Shown here piece by piece: positions 45,582 to 58,000 of a stretch of 64,000 nucleotides of DNA. The stretch lies in assembly GCA_032358165.1 (NCBI GenBank), contig JAALGY010000023.1, positions 3,348,001-3,412,000 on the forward strand, given 5' to 3'. This stretch comes from Diplosphaera chodatii (Eukaryota; Chlorophyta; Trebouxiophyceae; Prasiolales; Stichococcaceae). Position 1 is the first letter of the stretch. Every line of letters starts with the position of its first letter. The position numbers were made by a program, and so were the translations under genes. Under the pieces are notes generated by a model. The model was not told the origin of the DNA. It saw only the letters and a program-made list of their open reading frames with translations, and did no database searches.

Positions 45582-48494
45582 TGTCACCGCTGACCCCGCG
45601 GCGGCAGAAGTTTGAGAGAAGAAGCGCTGGCGCCGGCCAGTCGCGTGCAGCAGTGCTGAAGTCCTGCACATCATGAAAGAGCCTATGATAGGGCCTTGAT
45701 TGCACGCTCTGCAGTCTGTAGGGCCGGACCACACAGCCGGTGCCACAGTCTCGGCCATAGGGCCGCTTGTAAAGAAGCACATCACGTGACAGGATGGCCA
45801 TCCTGTCAGCGCACATCTACTGTACCGAAGTGCATGCGGCATTCAATACATGATGTACGGGGGCCTGCATGTCCGCTCTGCACTACTTCATTAGGAAGTT
45901 CAGCTTTCGAAAGTTGTTGGACCGGTTCAGCCTCAAGTTAAGGGTCTAGCTAGCTGGCATGCAGGGGTTACTTCATCCACGACAGGTAGTCAGCAGGCAG
46001 TTGGGCGCCTGTTGAACGGAAAGTCGAGCGTTGGCGCTGCATGCAGAGGCAGTGCAAGTGCATCTCGATCCTAAGTAACCGTGGATTCAGCTTGTTGGCG
46101 CACTGTTTGCCAGACATGTGGCTGGCCGCCAAACGGGAGACTCTTGATCTGAGGCCGGCGCATGTCGAGTGCACCGGATAGACCGGTACCTGCAGCGCGA
46201 CGCGATTGAGCGCGCACAGACTGTGCACACGACATTGTAGATAGTACTCTACGGCGGTGCTTGATGCGACGCGTAATTCTATGCACGGCGCCAGTGCGCA
46301 GCGTCGGCTGGCTCTGATGATGGCGGTCTTCGCACGCCGATTGCAACAGCAACTAGTCCTGCCTACGCTGTGGCTACACTAGGAGGTGAGCACCCTGCCT
46401 AGGTCCCACAGCGTGCAGGCCAACGGCGGCTGCCCGAGCTGCGCTTTCGTACATGCACGTGTTTTGTGCCAGCGTGGCATATCGGGATCGGCGCCCAATA
46501 AGCCGCAACGAACTTTCGATGTGTTGGCGCTGCTGAAAGCTACCTATCCCTTTGGAAAATATCCAGCTGAGCTTTGCGTGCGTAGCACTGAGCAGTAGCG
46601 TTCAGGGCATCGTGCCCTACTTCGCGCCACCCCACGAATCTAAGTGCATCTTACACCAGCACCTGTGATACCTGCCAAATCTGCTAATGGATGTCATGTA
46701 GGCAGTGCAGAGGACCGCATTATGCTAGCCTCAGCCTCTCCGCAGGGGTCACTAGGCTCACACACCTCATACGAGCGAGATCCTGCCTACCACTACACGC
46801 CGTGGCTGCGCGTCCTGCTCCCAGTCATCTGCTACTGCACGCCGCCTGATCTACTACGCGCTCATAATAGCGTTATGCTCGCGCAGACCTCATGCAGCGT
46901 TGGTGCCTCATCATGAAGGTGCAGGTCGGGCACAGCCTCAAAGCTTTCCACCAGGCCTGTGTGCGATCTGTCGCGCGCAAGCGCGGTAGTGTGACATCAG
47001 GTGCGGCTGCCGCGACAAGGAGACAGGTGCGCCAGCGAAAGGCACGTGTGACCACCCTTTGTCCGGGGATCACATATTTCTGAGGTCGTGTTCCAAGGTA
47101 ATGTTAGGCCCTTGAGACAGCTTACTCCACCTGAGGGTCGCAGCAGCGGTAGGGTCAGACGGGCGCGCGGCTTTAAAGCCTGTTTGTAAGGTGGTACGGC
47201 AGCTGCGGCGGACAAATGTGCGCAATGGGAGGTCTGCACTCGCGTCATGGAGGGATCTCCACATGGGGCTGCCCGGTAGCTAGGGGGCGATGACGATCCG
47301 CATGCCGATTGCTGATTGTCCACTTGCTTTTGCGTTTCCGGCGATCGCGACGACCAGAAGTTTTACAAAGGCGCCTGCCAGGCCTGCTGGCGCTTGGTTC
47401 CACCCCGGGGAGCCAATGGGCAGCACAAAACCCAGTAGTGCGCAGCACGTGCGGTGCCGCTCTACTCTTCCCATATAGCCTTTCCACCGCATAGCATACA
47501 CGCACCTGGATCGCAATTGTGCTCGCGACATCTCTTCCCAGTTTAACACGGTCGTGTTCACAGCATCAGGCATGGCGCGGCTGAAGGTTCAGGCTGCACG
47601 TACTGGTGCGTGGCCAATGCGAAGCCGGTGCCTGCTGCGCAGGACGGCCTCATGCAAGCAGGCCACCTACATGTCGCTCACTGCGGCTCGTCATAGCACA
47701 CGGATGTGCACACATACCAGCGCACCTCAGCAGCTCATAATGCACAGGCGACGTGGCTGACACCGCACTTTCATACGGTTCCAGCCACCAGCGAGCAGGG
47801 CTCAGTAGGCCAGCAGGGTCCTCAGCCGGCTTGTCTCGTGGCAGCATTTGCACCGCACTGCGCAGCAGCTTATAGTTCGAAGTGTTGAGGATTTGTGTCA
47901 TGGGTGCCGCCAGTGTTCATCACCTTTGGCAGCGTTTCACGAGAGACACTTTGCGTGTGTCACAACTGTTGTGCAATGGCACATCACCACTTCATGCTAC
48001 GGAGAGCTGCGATCATATAGACTGGCAGCGAGCCGCTTGTGTTGATGCTCAAAGCACATCCAATTAACCCTGCGTCGGACGCTTGTGCCGTGTGTGCACT
48101 GAAAGAAGGTGGCACTGAGATGCAAGCTGCATCCTGTCCGTGAAGTCGTGGCTTCATGCAGTGCTGAAAGCCCTGCAGATCATTCGATGCGCCTGCTGGC
48201 CATCGGCAGCACGTTTGCGAACGTGACCGGTGCCCGGCGTGGCGATGGTGGTCCGCGCCAAAGCGCTGGCTCTGGCGGTGCCCACTCCTGCGGCGAGCTG
48301 CTCCTGGCGCCAGCGTCAGCGGCGGCCGCCGCTGTGCTGTGTATTCGTGGGACACGACCCGTGCTGCTGTGCCGCGCCGGAGCGCGAGGGGGTCTGCATC
48401 GCAGCATAGCAGGGATGCGCTTTCACTCGGAGGCTGCGGAGTGCCGGTGACAGCGGGAGCCATGGCTGGCGGGCACATGTCGTAGCAGAAGGCC
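45582..48494. other. Long stretch without a supported gene
   Basis: About 2.9 kb. Several open frames of 60-110 codons exist on both strands (for example 46386-46598 plus, 46892-47083 plus, 47573-47280 minus), but I find neither family motifs nor convincing in-phase splicing between them. The left end should hold the promoter of the GON-domain gene. Confidence 0.4.
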
Positions 48495-51400
48495 CTAATT
48501 GCACTGCACTTTTGCACTCAAACGACTCGGGTCCGGTGTGCACCCAGTCAACAAGGCCGCCACAGCACGAGTTACCCACAATGACGGACCGCACCTGCCC
48601 AGCTGCGCAGACGACCTGTGGATCGGCTCGCCAGCTGGCGGCCGCGGCGGCAGGGCATTAGCAAATTTGATCTTTGGCCGCTGCTGCCCTGCCACTGGGG
48701 TCTGTGCTGCTGCCGCAGCAGCTGCATGCTCTGTCATGAGAGGCTCGTAAGCCTCGTGGCTGAACATGATGTCATCATCAGCGTTGCCCAGTCCACTCAG
48801 TCTGGAGTTGCTGCTGTTGCCGCCGCCACTGTCGCCGAGCTGCAGCAGCCGCAGGATGTCGTCCACCTCATCTGCTTCCTGCTGCCTGTGGCTGCCGCCC
48901 TGCTCCCACGGCGGGCGCTGCCATCGCCACTCCGGCTCATGTGCCAGTGCAGCACTGCATGAGCTGTATCTGTCTTCACTGCTTCCAGCTGCCGGTGGCG
49001 CCGCCCCAGGTGAGGAGGCGTGCCGTGAGGTGGGGGCTGACAGGTCGAACAGCCAGTCGTCATCCGGCAGCGTGCCGATCGACAGTGTCGGAGACACTTC
49101 CAGCCAGGACCTGCACACATTGCAGGCACATCAGGTGGTCAGAGCGTGACCTGTGATCCAGTTTTGGACGTTGATTCACTGTTATGGATCCTGCTTCATG
49201 CAAAGCCGGCTGCGGGCATGTCAACATGCACAGGGCAGTTGACGGCACACCAACAGCTTTGTCACATTTGGCTGGCAATCACCTGTCAGCAGGCTGCCTG
49301 ACACTTGCACTGATGCCACTGCCGCCGAGATCGTCGTTGCTGCCGCCGCCGCCGCCCCAGGGCTGGCTGCCGCTGCCGACAGCAGCGCCGCCCGCTGCCA
49401 GCACAGCCCAGGCGCCTCCGTCGCTGTCCGACCCGCTGTCCGACGCGCCACCCAGCGGCAGCGCGAGGAAGTCCTCATCGTCGGACAGGGTCAGCAGGTG
49501 CTGCAGGCCAGGGTGGCCGGCGCCTGCTGCCCCAGGGTGGGCGGCCCAAAGGCTGCCGAGCGGCTGCACAGCAATGCCCCCACCGCCAACAGGCGGCTGC
49601 GCTGTGGATGTGGCAGCGCCAGTGCCGGCGGTGGCGCGGCTGCAGTCATCGGGGAGCTGCCAGCTGGGCCGCTGTCGTGGCGTCGGGCCGGCCATCAAGC
49701 CACAGGCACCGTCAGAAGTTGCGTCATCTACTGCATCTGTGGCTGTTGCAGCGTCCTGCCTTAGTGCGGCAGGAGCAGCGGCGGCTGCAGCCGCGATGCT
49801 GGGCTCCGACGCTGGGACTGCATCGGTCTGCATGCCGATGCTGGTGCTGGCTGCAGGTTGATCCGCCCCACACTGGCCCCTGATGCTGTGGGTGCTGGGC
49901 GGCACTTCTATGCTGACGCAGAGGTGGCCGCACTGCTGCTGCCTGCCGTACAAACCAAAAACAGCAGTCCACATGTGCCGGATGTTTGCAAGATGTCAGG
50001 ACTACAGGGGCGGTGGACACCATGGCACACAAGGGAAACAGAGAGGGCTTCAGCCAAGCAGGTGACTGCGCAGGGTTTGACGGGACGTACTGGCTGTCAA
50101 GGAGTGCAACATCGTGGCGGTCAGCAACGCAGGCCAGCTGCAGCGTGGCTGAGCCCAGCTGCTGTGCTGCAGCGCTGCTGTCGTGCTGCCGAGCCAGCAC
50201 CTGCAGACAACGGGTCTCTCAGCCGACTGCTGACCCTGTCAACTGCTCAAGGGTGAACACATACAACAGCTTGCCGGCAGCTAACAGCAAAGCACAGATC
50301 GCTCAAACTCAGGCGAGGTACCTCACCTGCAGCTTCACTTCATGTCCACTAGCATCCGCTGGCTGCAGCTGGTGCACCCATTCAAGGACTGCTGCAGCAG
50401 ACTGGCATAGCACTTGCTGCGAGGCTGCTGGTCCGCCGGGCAGTTGCAGGGCACAAGAGACCAGCATGCCTGGGACTCAGAGCATGGTATGCAGGGTCAG
50501 GGCAGCAATCATCACAGGGTCATAGGACAGTATTGACCATAAAGGGCACTGTGGGATAACAGGCAGCTCGGCTATGTTCAACAACAGCATTTAGCAAACC
50601 TTCAGCAGCTGCTGGCAAGCCGCGAGCGCTGTGCACCCTGATCTGCGTGCCGTTTGAGGGTGCCCTGTCAGTGCCAGCTGGCGATGCAGATGCTGCCACT
50701 GGCACAGGCATGGCCCCGCTTCCTGCTGCCAGCGCAGGCACGCTCTGATCTGCGCCACACCGGTCCCTGCTTTGCCCACCGCTGCCACCTCTCCTCATGC
50801 TGCCGTTGCCTCCAGCTGCACGGGCCAAGGTGCTGGCAGCCGGCGCAGCGGTGGCAGATGCCGTGCCATGCTGCTGACTGTGTGCATCTGCGCCATACGG
50901 AGACGGTGCCGCTGCTGATGTGGCAGTTGCGTGTGGCGCAGGGGCACTGATGGCTGTAATGTCGACATCTACGCTCCCAATGTGGTGCCCAGTCAGCACG
51001 TCGTGCAGCTGCAAGCAGCCATCCGCCAGCAGGACGGGTGGCCCTGCAGCGGAAGCAGTAAGTGCCACAGGGTGGCCCGCCAGCGGCACGGCTGCAAGGC
51101 CCAGCAGCCTCCCGTCACTGCTGCCAAGACGGTCCCCCGCGCCGAGGCGGCTGGGGGGGCTGTCAGCTGATCTGTGACTGCCACCTGGATGTTGCCACAG
51201 CTCCACCACAGCCGTGTGTGCTGTCTGCGGGACGGGCACCGGCAGCAGGCAGTTGCCGCCGCTGAGGCGCAGGACCCCTGGCGCTGCTGCTGGTGCTGAT
51301 GCGCTTCCGTCACCGCCTGCTGCCTGTGCGCTGCTGCAGGGCAGGTCGCCGCTGCTGGTGCCGGGCAGCCGCGCCCGGTAGAAGAAGCTGCCTGGGTTGT

Positions 51401-54018
51401 CTGCGGCGAGGCCCAGACTCGTAGTGGCGACAAAACTCGCCTGCCCACCGAAGGCTTGAGCTGCTGCGCCTGCTACGGCTGAGGCATCCAGCCTGCATGC
51501 TCGCACCACGCACCGCACAGATGCCAGGCCGCAAGGTGCAGGCTGCTGTGCGCTGCCCAGGGCTGGGGCTGAGGTCGATGTGCTGCTAACGGATGCCTTT
51601 GCTGCAGCAGCTGGCACTGCAAAGGGGCGCTGGACAGCGACTGGTAGCCTCGGCGTGCTGTCAGCCCTGTAAGCTGGCAGTGCTGAAAAGGGTCCGTCCG
51701 AGGGCCGCTGCAGCCGTGTAGCTGGGAAGGCGGTCACCATAACAGGGTCTGGAGGGCCCTTCAATCGGCTGACGACCTCGCGCAGCAGCACGTCTTCTGC
51801 AAAGCGCCGGGCAGCACTGCTGCCGCTGGACTTCAGCACCGGCCCTGAAGCAGCGCTGTCGTGCATGCTGCTTCCGCCACTGCCGCTGCTGCTGCCATCG
51901 CTGCCTGTGGGACTGGCAGGGTGTGCCGGCGGGGTCTGCTGCACACCAGCCGTCGTCAGCGGCACTGCCAGCAGCTCCTGCAGGAGGTCCGGTTGCGCTG
52001 CGGAAGCTGATGGCCGCAGAGGACTTGGGCGCGCTCCGTGTGAATCGCTGCAGGGTGGACGCCCCGCCGTCTGGCTGCCTGCTGGGCGTGTGAAGGCGGA
52101 CCCCTGCACCTGCGCTTGTTGGCTGTGCAGATGCTGCGCTGTGGTGGCTGTGGTCGGAGTGCCCGCCGGACAGGTCGCCTGGATGCGCGACGCCGCCAGC
52201 GCCGCCTGCAGCTGGGCTGCCTTGTCCAGCAGCTCCTGTACACACACAGCACAGCACATGCCATCTGCACATTGGACAGCAACAGGACTTTTGCAGTAAC
52301 GATTGACCATGCCTGGACCCACTGCCTGCACTTCTCGTGGCTATGGAGCTCTGGGCGCCTTGTCGCTAGCGCAAAACCCGCAGAAGGGAGGTTAAGCAGT
52401 CCACCTGGAGGGTGGCGGAGACAGCGGACGGTGGTGGTGCTTCAGCTGCGCTGGCACATGCCTCAGGCGCACCTGAGGCATGTGCCTGATCGACTTCGGC
52501 AATGGCAGCACGCTGGTCCCCGCCTCTGCTGGCTGACGCCACAGTGGCCGCTGCAGGGCCGATGCCTTCAGCCGAGCTTGCTGTGTTGGGCCGTGCTGGC
52601 TGCTGCCGCCATGGCGGCTGCGCTGTGCTGGCCGGCCGGCTCTGCAAGGCACTGCAGGCGGATTTGCTGCGCCGCCGCTGCGCTGCGCGGCGGCTGTGCG
52701 CCAGTCGCCTCAGGGCACCCAGCTTCCGCACCTGCTACGACGACCCAACGAGCTGGCACATCGCCTGACAGAGCAGTCCATTGAGACGCAGGGATGCAGT
52801 CAGAATACTTTAAGAGATGTACAACACTGCGGAGCGATGATCGGCCCACATCCTGCTTCTTTCTTCAGCACAGGCTTGGCTGCGCAGTTTGTGCTGCAGC
52901 TGCTGTCAGGCAGGATGGATCCTACTGTGATGAGCACCTGCAGGCCCATTGATTGTGAGATGGTGGCCTGCAGCAGCACTGGGTGGGCGCCGCCGCCGGC
53001 TGCCGCAAATGACAGAGCCGCCTCGAGTCGCAGGCTGCCGACCGCCGTGCCGTCGGTGCCACGAATGGGAAACGACCCTGTCGAGCGAGCCAGCTGTCAA
53101 TTCTTGCTGGTTTGCAGCACGTGTGATCACACTCATGCGAAGCTTGTAAGCAGCGGGCGACTGTGTTGCTGACCCGAACTTTGCGGCGTGCTCACCAGAC
53201 GCGCAGCCGGCTGTGGTGAGACGCTCCAGGTTGACAGATGCCCAGCCCAGGGCCGCGCTGCTGCTGCCGCCTCCTGCCGCATCGCTGTTGTTCCTGCGCT
53301 CACCGCCGCTACTGCCAGCCGCCTCCACCAGCAGCGTCAGGCAGCCCATGGCGCGCAGGTACTGCTGCACCTGCTGCGGCGGCGCGTGCAGCGGGAACGC
53401 GATGGCCGCACAGCTGCTGACATCCGCGCCTGCAGCCAGCTTCCAAACTGTTCATTTTTCGGCTGCAGCAACTCTGTCGACAGTTGTGTTGCACGATTGT
53501 GAATTGTGCGTCTCTGCTGGCTGAGGTGTGCTTGCTCTTCAATGTGCAGAGAGCCAGCTTGACAGTCGCCTGGCAAGCCGGTCACCATGGGCATTTTGCA
53601 TACCGTGCAGAGCTGCGGGCAGAGTGAGGGTGTCGCCCGGGCCCCCGTCTTTCCACCACCGGAAGCGCACTCTCCAATGCTTGGGGGGACCCTTGCCATG
53701 CCACACCACATGCGACAGCACGACCTGCAGCACGCCGGCATGCCGCTGAGCTTGTGGCTGAGCGCTTAGACATGGCACTGCAGATTGTTTCACTGGCCCC
53801 AGATCGGCGTCGTTGTCACCGTCATGTTGCAGTAAGAGCTTCGGTTGCAAAGCCTCCAATCATGTGTAAAATGCTACCTGTAGGCTGCCGTGCTGCTGCG
53901 CCATCACGCCCGGCGGAAGGCATGTTGCGGCCTGGTGCATGAATCCGTTCAGCACGCAAACAGCATGCAATGGTCCCTGCTCAGCAGCCGCCAGCGTCAG
54001 ACCGCTCTCTACGTTCAT
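48495..54018 (-). CDS. C2CD3-like multi-C2-domain protein (centriole/basal-body type)
   Basis: In-phase exons are 53757-53604, 53429-53196, 53077-52938, 52731-52405, 52235-50600 and 50469-50327; more coding lies at about 49975-49280 and a 3' exon of about 49118-48495 with the stop. An upstream exon ending at 53878 could carry an ATG at 54018, but the start is uncertain. VLSHVVWHGKGPPKHWRVRF plus RWW at the N-terminus, QQYLRAMGCLTLLVEA, LGWASVNLERLT and SFPIRGTDGTAVGSLRLE follow the pattern of the first C2 region of C2CD3. In the large exon, AVVELWQHPGG, LLGLAAVPLAGHP and LQLHDVLTGHHIGSVDVDI form another C2 core, and IRVHSARGLP begins a third. Low-complexity Ser/Ala linkers separate them. C2CD3 is needed for centriole distal-end and appendage assembly in animals, so this alga probably builds basal bodies. 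It lies head-to-head with the P4-ATPase gene. Confidence 0.65.
52453..52486. repeat. Perfect 15-base inverted repeat in a C2CD3-like exon
   Basis: GGCACATGCCTCAGG, a 4-base loop (CGCA), then its exact reverse complement. It falls within the predicted exon 52731-52405, in a low-complexity linker region. In RNA it could form a 15-bp hairpin. Confidence 0.85.
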
Positions 54019-55090
54019 CGCAGCCGTGCCCACGTACTCATCAAGCTGGTCATCTGTGCTGCACCAGCTGGGGTGAAGGATGCCGTTTCGGAAGTTCTCG
54101 ATCCTGCAGCAGGGTGACCGCCGCGCATGCTGCTGAGTCACAGATGCTTGTGAGCAATGCCCAACAGGCTGCTAGCTTGCAAACATGTGCGCAACATGAC
54201 ATCTGGCTGTTCGGCCAACTCTGCAGTGGCGGGAAGCACACAGTTGACGTAATCTCTGTCGATGTGGTTTGCCTCCCAACCTCCTGCAGGCTGCAGACTT
54301 GTGATTGTGCCGCGCAAATGCTTCATGAGTGGTGAAACAATACATAAGCCGGCGGCTTGAAGCTGCAGCAGCGCGGACTGCGCCGGACTGGATCAGCCCA
54401 AATATGCCACTCGTCACTGTCACTAACTGCTCGTAAGCTGCAGACCCAGCCTTTCTGGAGCGCTGTCCCGACAGCAGCCCGCACACGGCTGAGTGTCACC
54501 GTTGCTTCCACAGCAGGGGAGGCAAGGAGTGCCCAGACCTGGTGAGGCTTTGCACTGGTTGGAGCGTTGCTCGCCTAAGTACATGCAGTGAATTCATCAG
54601 TCAGATGTGAAGCCGCCCGCAGCGACGTACATCCGTAATGTAACAGCGATTGTGGCTTGCTTGCATTGCACCGCTACGCAAGCTGTGCTTGTGCCTCACC
54701 CGAACTTCCTCACAGATTTCAGCAGCCCAACGTAGCTTCAGGGCCTTGCGTGCCTGCGCTGTCGCACGCTGTGACACTATTACTTGCCCGCAGACGCATT
54801 GAGTATTCATCCGGGACGGGCGACGCCGGCGGTGGGGTCCCTACGCCTTCTGGGCGCCGGTCTTGCCATGCACACTTGACCCTGCCAGGTGATCGTAAAC
54901 ATCCCTGCCCGTCACGCCCGGCATTTAGGGGCACATGCAACCGAGCGCTGCTGGCATGCAGGCCGTGCAGTGATGCTTCTGGTGGCTTGCGCAGCTGGCC
55001 TGACATGCGGGTCTGCCGTGTCACAGGGGTGCCTCAAAAAAAGCAGCGGGGCAGCGCTGCACTCCGTAGCAGCCTGCTGCTGCCGGCACC
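54019..55090. promoter_or_regulatory. Head-to-head intergenic region, C2CD3-like and P4-ATPase genes
   Basis: The minus-strand C2CD3-like gene and the plus-strand P4-ATPase gene diverge from here. The interval is at most about 1.07 kb and may include one more 5' exon of the minus-strand gene (open frames at about 54110-54486). No core promoter motif is evident to me. Confidence 0.4.
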
Positions 55091-58000
55091 ATGATGCGAT
55101 GGATGCCCAAGGCGCCCAAGCTGCAGCTGCGCCGCGGCGCAGCCGATCACAAGAAGCATCTGACCTCGCCGGTGCGAGAAGCCGCCTGCAAAACTGTCTG
55201 CATCAGCGCACACGGTGCTCGTCGCTCTCGGCACTGCCAGCTGTTGTGGTGTGTGACAGCACTGCTCGCAGCTGCCACGCGAGCTCAGGGTCCACTCCTT
55301 ATGTTTACTGTGGCGTGCCCGCCATGGCAGCCGTAGCACACAGTCTGCAGGCCTGAGCTAGCACCGATGCAGGCCTGTGCTGCGCAGCCGACAGCTACAG
55401 TTCTCAAACTGCCATCTGTCTCCCCGCGCAGTCGGTGGAGCTGCAGCGGTTGGGCATCGAGAACATCCCGGGCCAGGAGTCGGCGCGGGTGGTGCACCTC
55501 AACCCGCCGGAGGGTGCCGTCAAGCGCACCCACGCCTCTAATGCTGTCCACACGGCCAAGTGCGCACCTGCAGCCGATGGCATGACGTTTTCGCGCAATT
55601 GAGGGGTGTATCAGCTGTGTTGCTGCATCCTGCATATCCCATGTCACAGGGCTGCCTCGCGTTGTGCAGGTACAACGTCGTGACCTTCGTGCCTCGCTTC
55701 CTGTTTGAGCAGTTTTCGCAGATCGCCTACTTCTACTTCCTCGTCCAGGTGTGGCGTGCAGTCTGCAGAGCACCTGACACGTCAGCACTAGTCTGTGTAG
55801 TCACCTTGCTGAGACAGGACCTTGGCAGCAGATCAGAGTGCGCCAGTGACAGTGCAAGCTGCGGCAGCTGAGCGCCTGGAGACCTGCCGCCTGGTGTGCA
55901 CTGCTGGCCGCCAGCTGAGCAGGGCCGACACCCGCTGCAGGCGTGCCTGGTGTACTGGTCGGTGGTGTCGCCCTTCAAGCCCTTCGGCCCCACGCTGGCG
56001 CTGGTGTTCGTGCTGCTGGTGGGCGCGCTGAAGGCGATCGCGGAAGATAAGCGCCGCCATGTGGAGGACAATAAGCTTAACAACTCCACCGCGCACGTGC
56101 TGAATGACGACGGTGGGACACCTGCCTTCCGTATACCCGGACCCAGAAGCACTGGAGCTTGTGGCAATATGTTTTCAATGCACACAACACCCCAACAGCA
56201 GGGAGGGTTGGATGACCTCCAAGACGTGCCCCAGCGTCACCTTGCAAGCGAGGCATGGCGCTTCGGCATTGGTCACCAGATAGTGTGGCATCCAGGGGCC
56301 CTTTGCTGAACCTAACCCGCTCATGCCCTGCAGGCAGCACCTCGGACATCAAGTGGTCCAACGTGAAGGTGGGCCAGGTGCTGAAGGTGCTATCGGACGA
56401 GGACATCCCGGCGGACCTGCTGACGCTGTACTGCCGCCTGGACGACAACGTGTGCTACATCAAGACCACCAACCTCGACGGTGAGCCTACTGAGTCCCTG
56501 AACCCGTGGGTCCACCATGCATCCAGCATAGCATCCTGAAGTAGCGCATACATCTGCTGCCGCCGCCCAACGGCGGCTTGTGGAGTGCGGGTTGGCAGGC
56601 TGAGCGCCGGCCTAGGGGAAGCATACAGAGCCCGTTGCCGTCATTCGCCTTGACATGGGGAGTGCAGCTGAAGTCGGGGCTGTTAAACAGCTGAAGCAGG
56701 GCGCTGCCATCAGAGCAACACCAGGGCATGCAGCAGCCCGACCCTGTCATGTTGTTTGTCACGCTGAAGAGGTGCATCCTAAACCCTGCTGCAGGCGAGA
56801 GCAACCTGAAGGTGCGGCGGCCGCTCAACATCAAGGGCCGCGTGCCCGAGACCCCCGAGGCGGTTGCCCGCATGAGCGTCACGCTTGCCTGCGAGCCGCC
56901 CAACAACAACCTGCACTACTTCGTGGGCCGCGCCGTCGTGCAGGTGAGCCCTGCGGCTGGCCAAGCAGATCTCTGCGCTGTGCCAGCAGAACCTTTGGGA
57001 TCGAAATAGGGACCTCAGAGACTGCTGTGCTGTGGCAGCCAGCACAGTGGCAAGCTGAATGTCTGCTGCGGGCTGGTTGTCCGGCCCTGTGCCGCTGGCA
57101 ATGTGGCGAGCCACCTTGCACCGCACAGCACGAGCGCATGGGCGCCCACTGTTTGCCGCTGCGCACAGGAACGTCATGCATGTTCACACCCAGCATAAGC
57201 ATTCCAGTGTGAGCATTCCGCTGCAACGCAGGATGGGCCGCACCGTGAGACGGTTTCCGTGTCCATGAACGAGATCCTGTTGCGCGGCTGCACCCTGAAG
57301 AACAGCGGCTTCGTCGTGGGGCTGGTGGTGTACACCGGCCCCGAGTCCCGCATCCAGATGAACGCCGCAGAACCGCCGCGCAAACAGGGTGAGATGATGC
57401 CTGCATCCCCATTCGCACGAGGTGGCACATCCTGGGATTTGCACTGTCTTTCCTGCCTGCAATGGCTGGGGACACAGTCTCAGCATTGGCACACAGAGCT
57501 GTCCACGTTCTGTACAATGTGGCGTTGTGCAGGTCTCGTACGAGCTCCTGCATTGCCTTTCAGCTGGTGCCTTTCAGCTCACTTGGGTGCTTCCTTTGCT
57601 GCCGCGCAGGCAGCTACACGCGGTTCCTCAACCTGCAGGTGCTCATCATCATCCTGCTGCAGATGCTGCTGTGCGCCGCGTGCGCCGGCGCCGCCCTCGC
57701 CTGGCGAGAGGGCCCAGGTGGGTGCTGGGGTTCTGTGGCAACACCCTAATTTAGCATGGAGTAACCTAAGTGGCGTGGTGTAACCCGTCTTCTGCAGCGA
57801 TGCAGCGGCTCTGTTGCCAGCTGCGTGGCAGATCACAGCATGGCGTGTTGAGTCCTGATCCTGTGCTGCGCCCCATGCTTGGCGCTGTCAGTTTGAGTGG
57901 GGGCCGAAGTTGGCTGTGATTGGCCCTGCGGCTGACGGCTGAATGCAGGGCTCCCCGGCCAGTTTCGTTGTCCGACCAATGTGCTAATGTGGTATGCTCC

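Noticed and set aside
46892..47083. Small basic protein frame (RRQVRQRKARV) in the 46-47 kb interval
   Set aside because: Only 63 codons, no conserved motif and no supporting splice or promoter signal.
50520..52331. 603-codon minus-strand frame as a complete gene
   Set aside because: Its ends are not real: splice sites at 52235 and 50600 connect it in phase to C2-domain exons on both sides, so it is the large central exon of the C2CD3-like gene.
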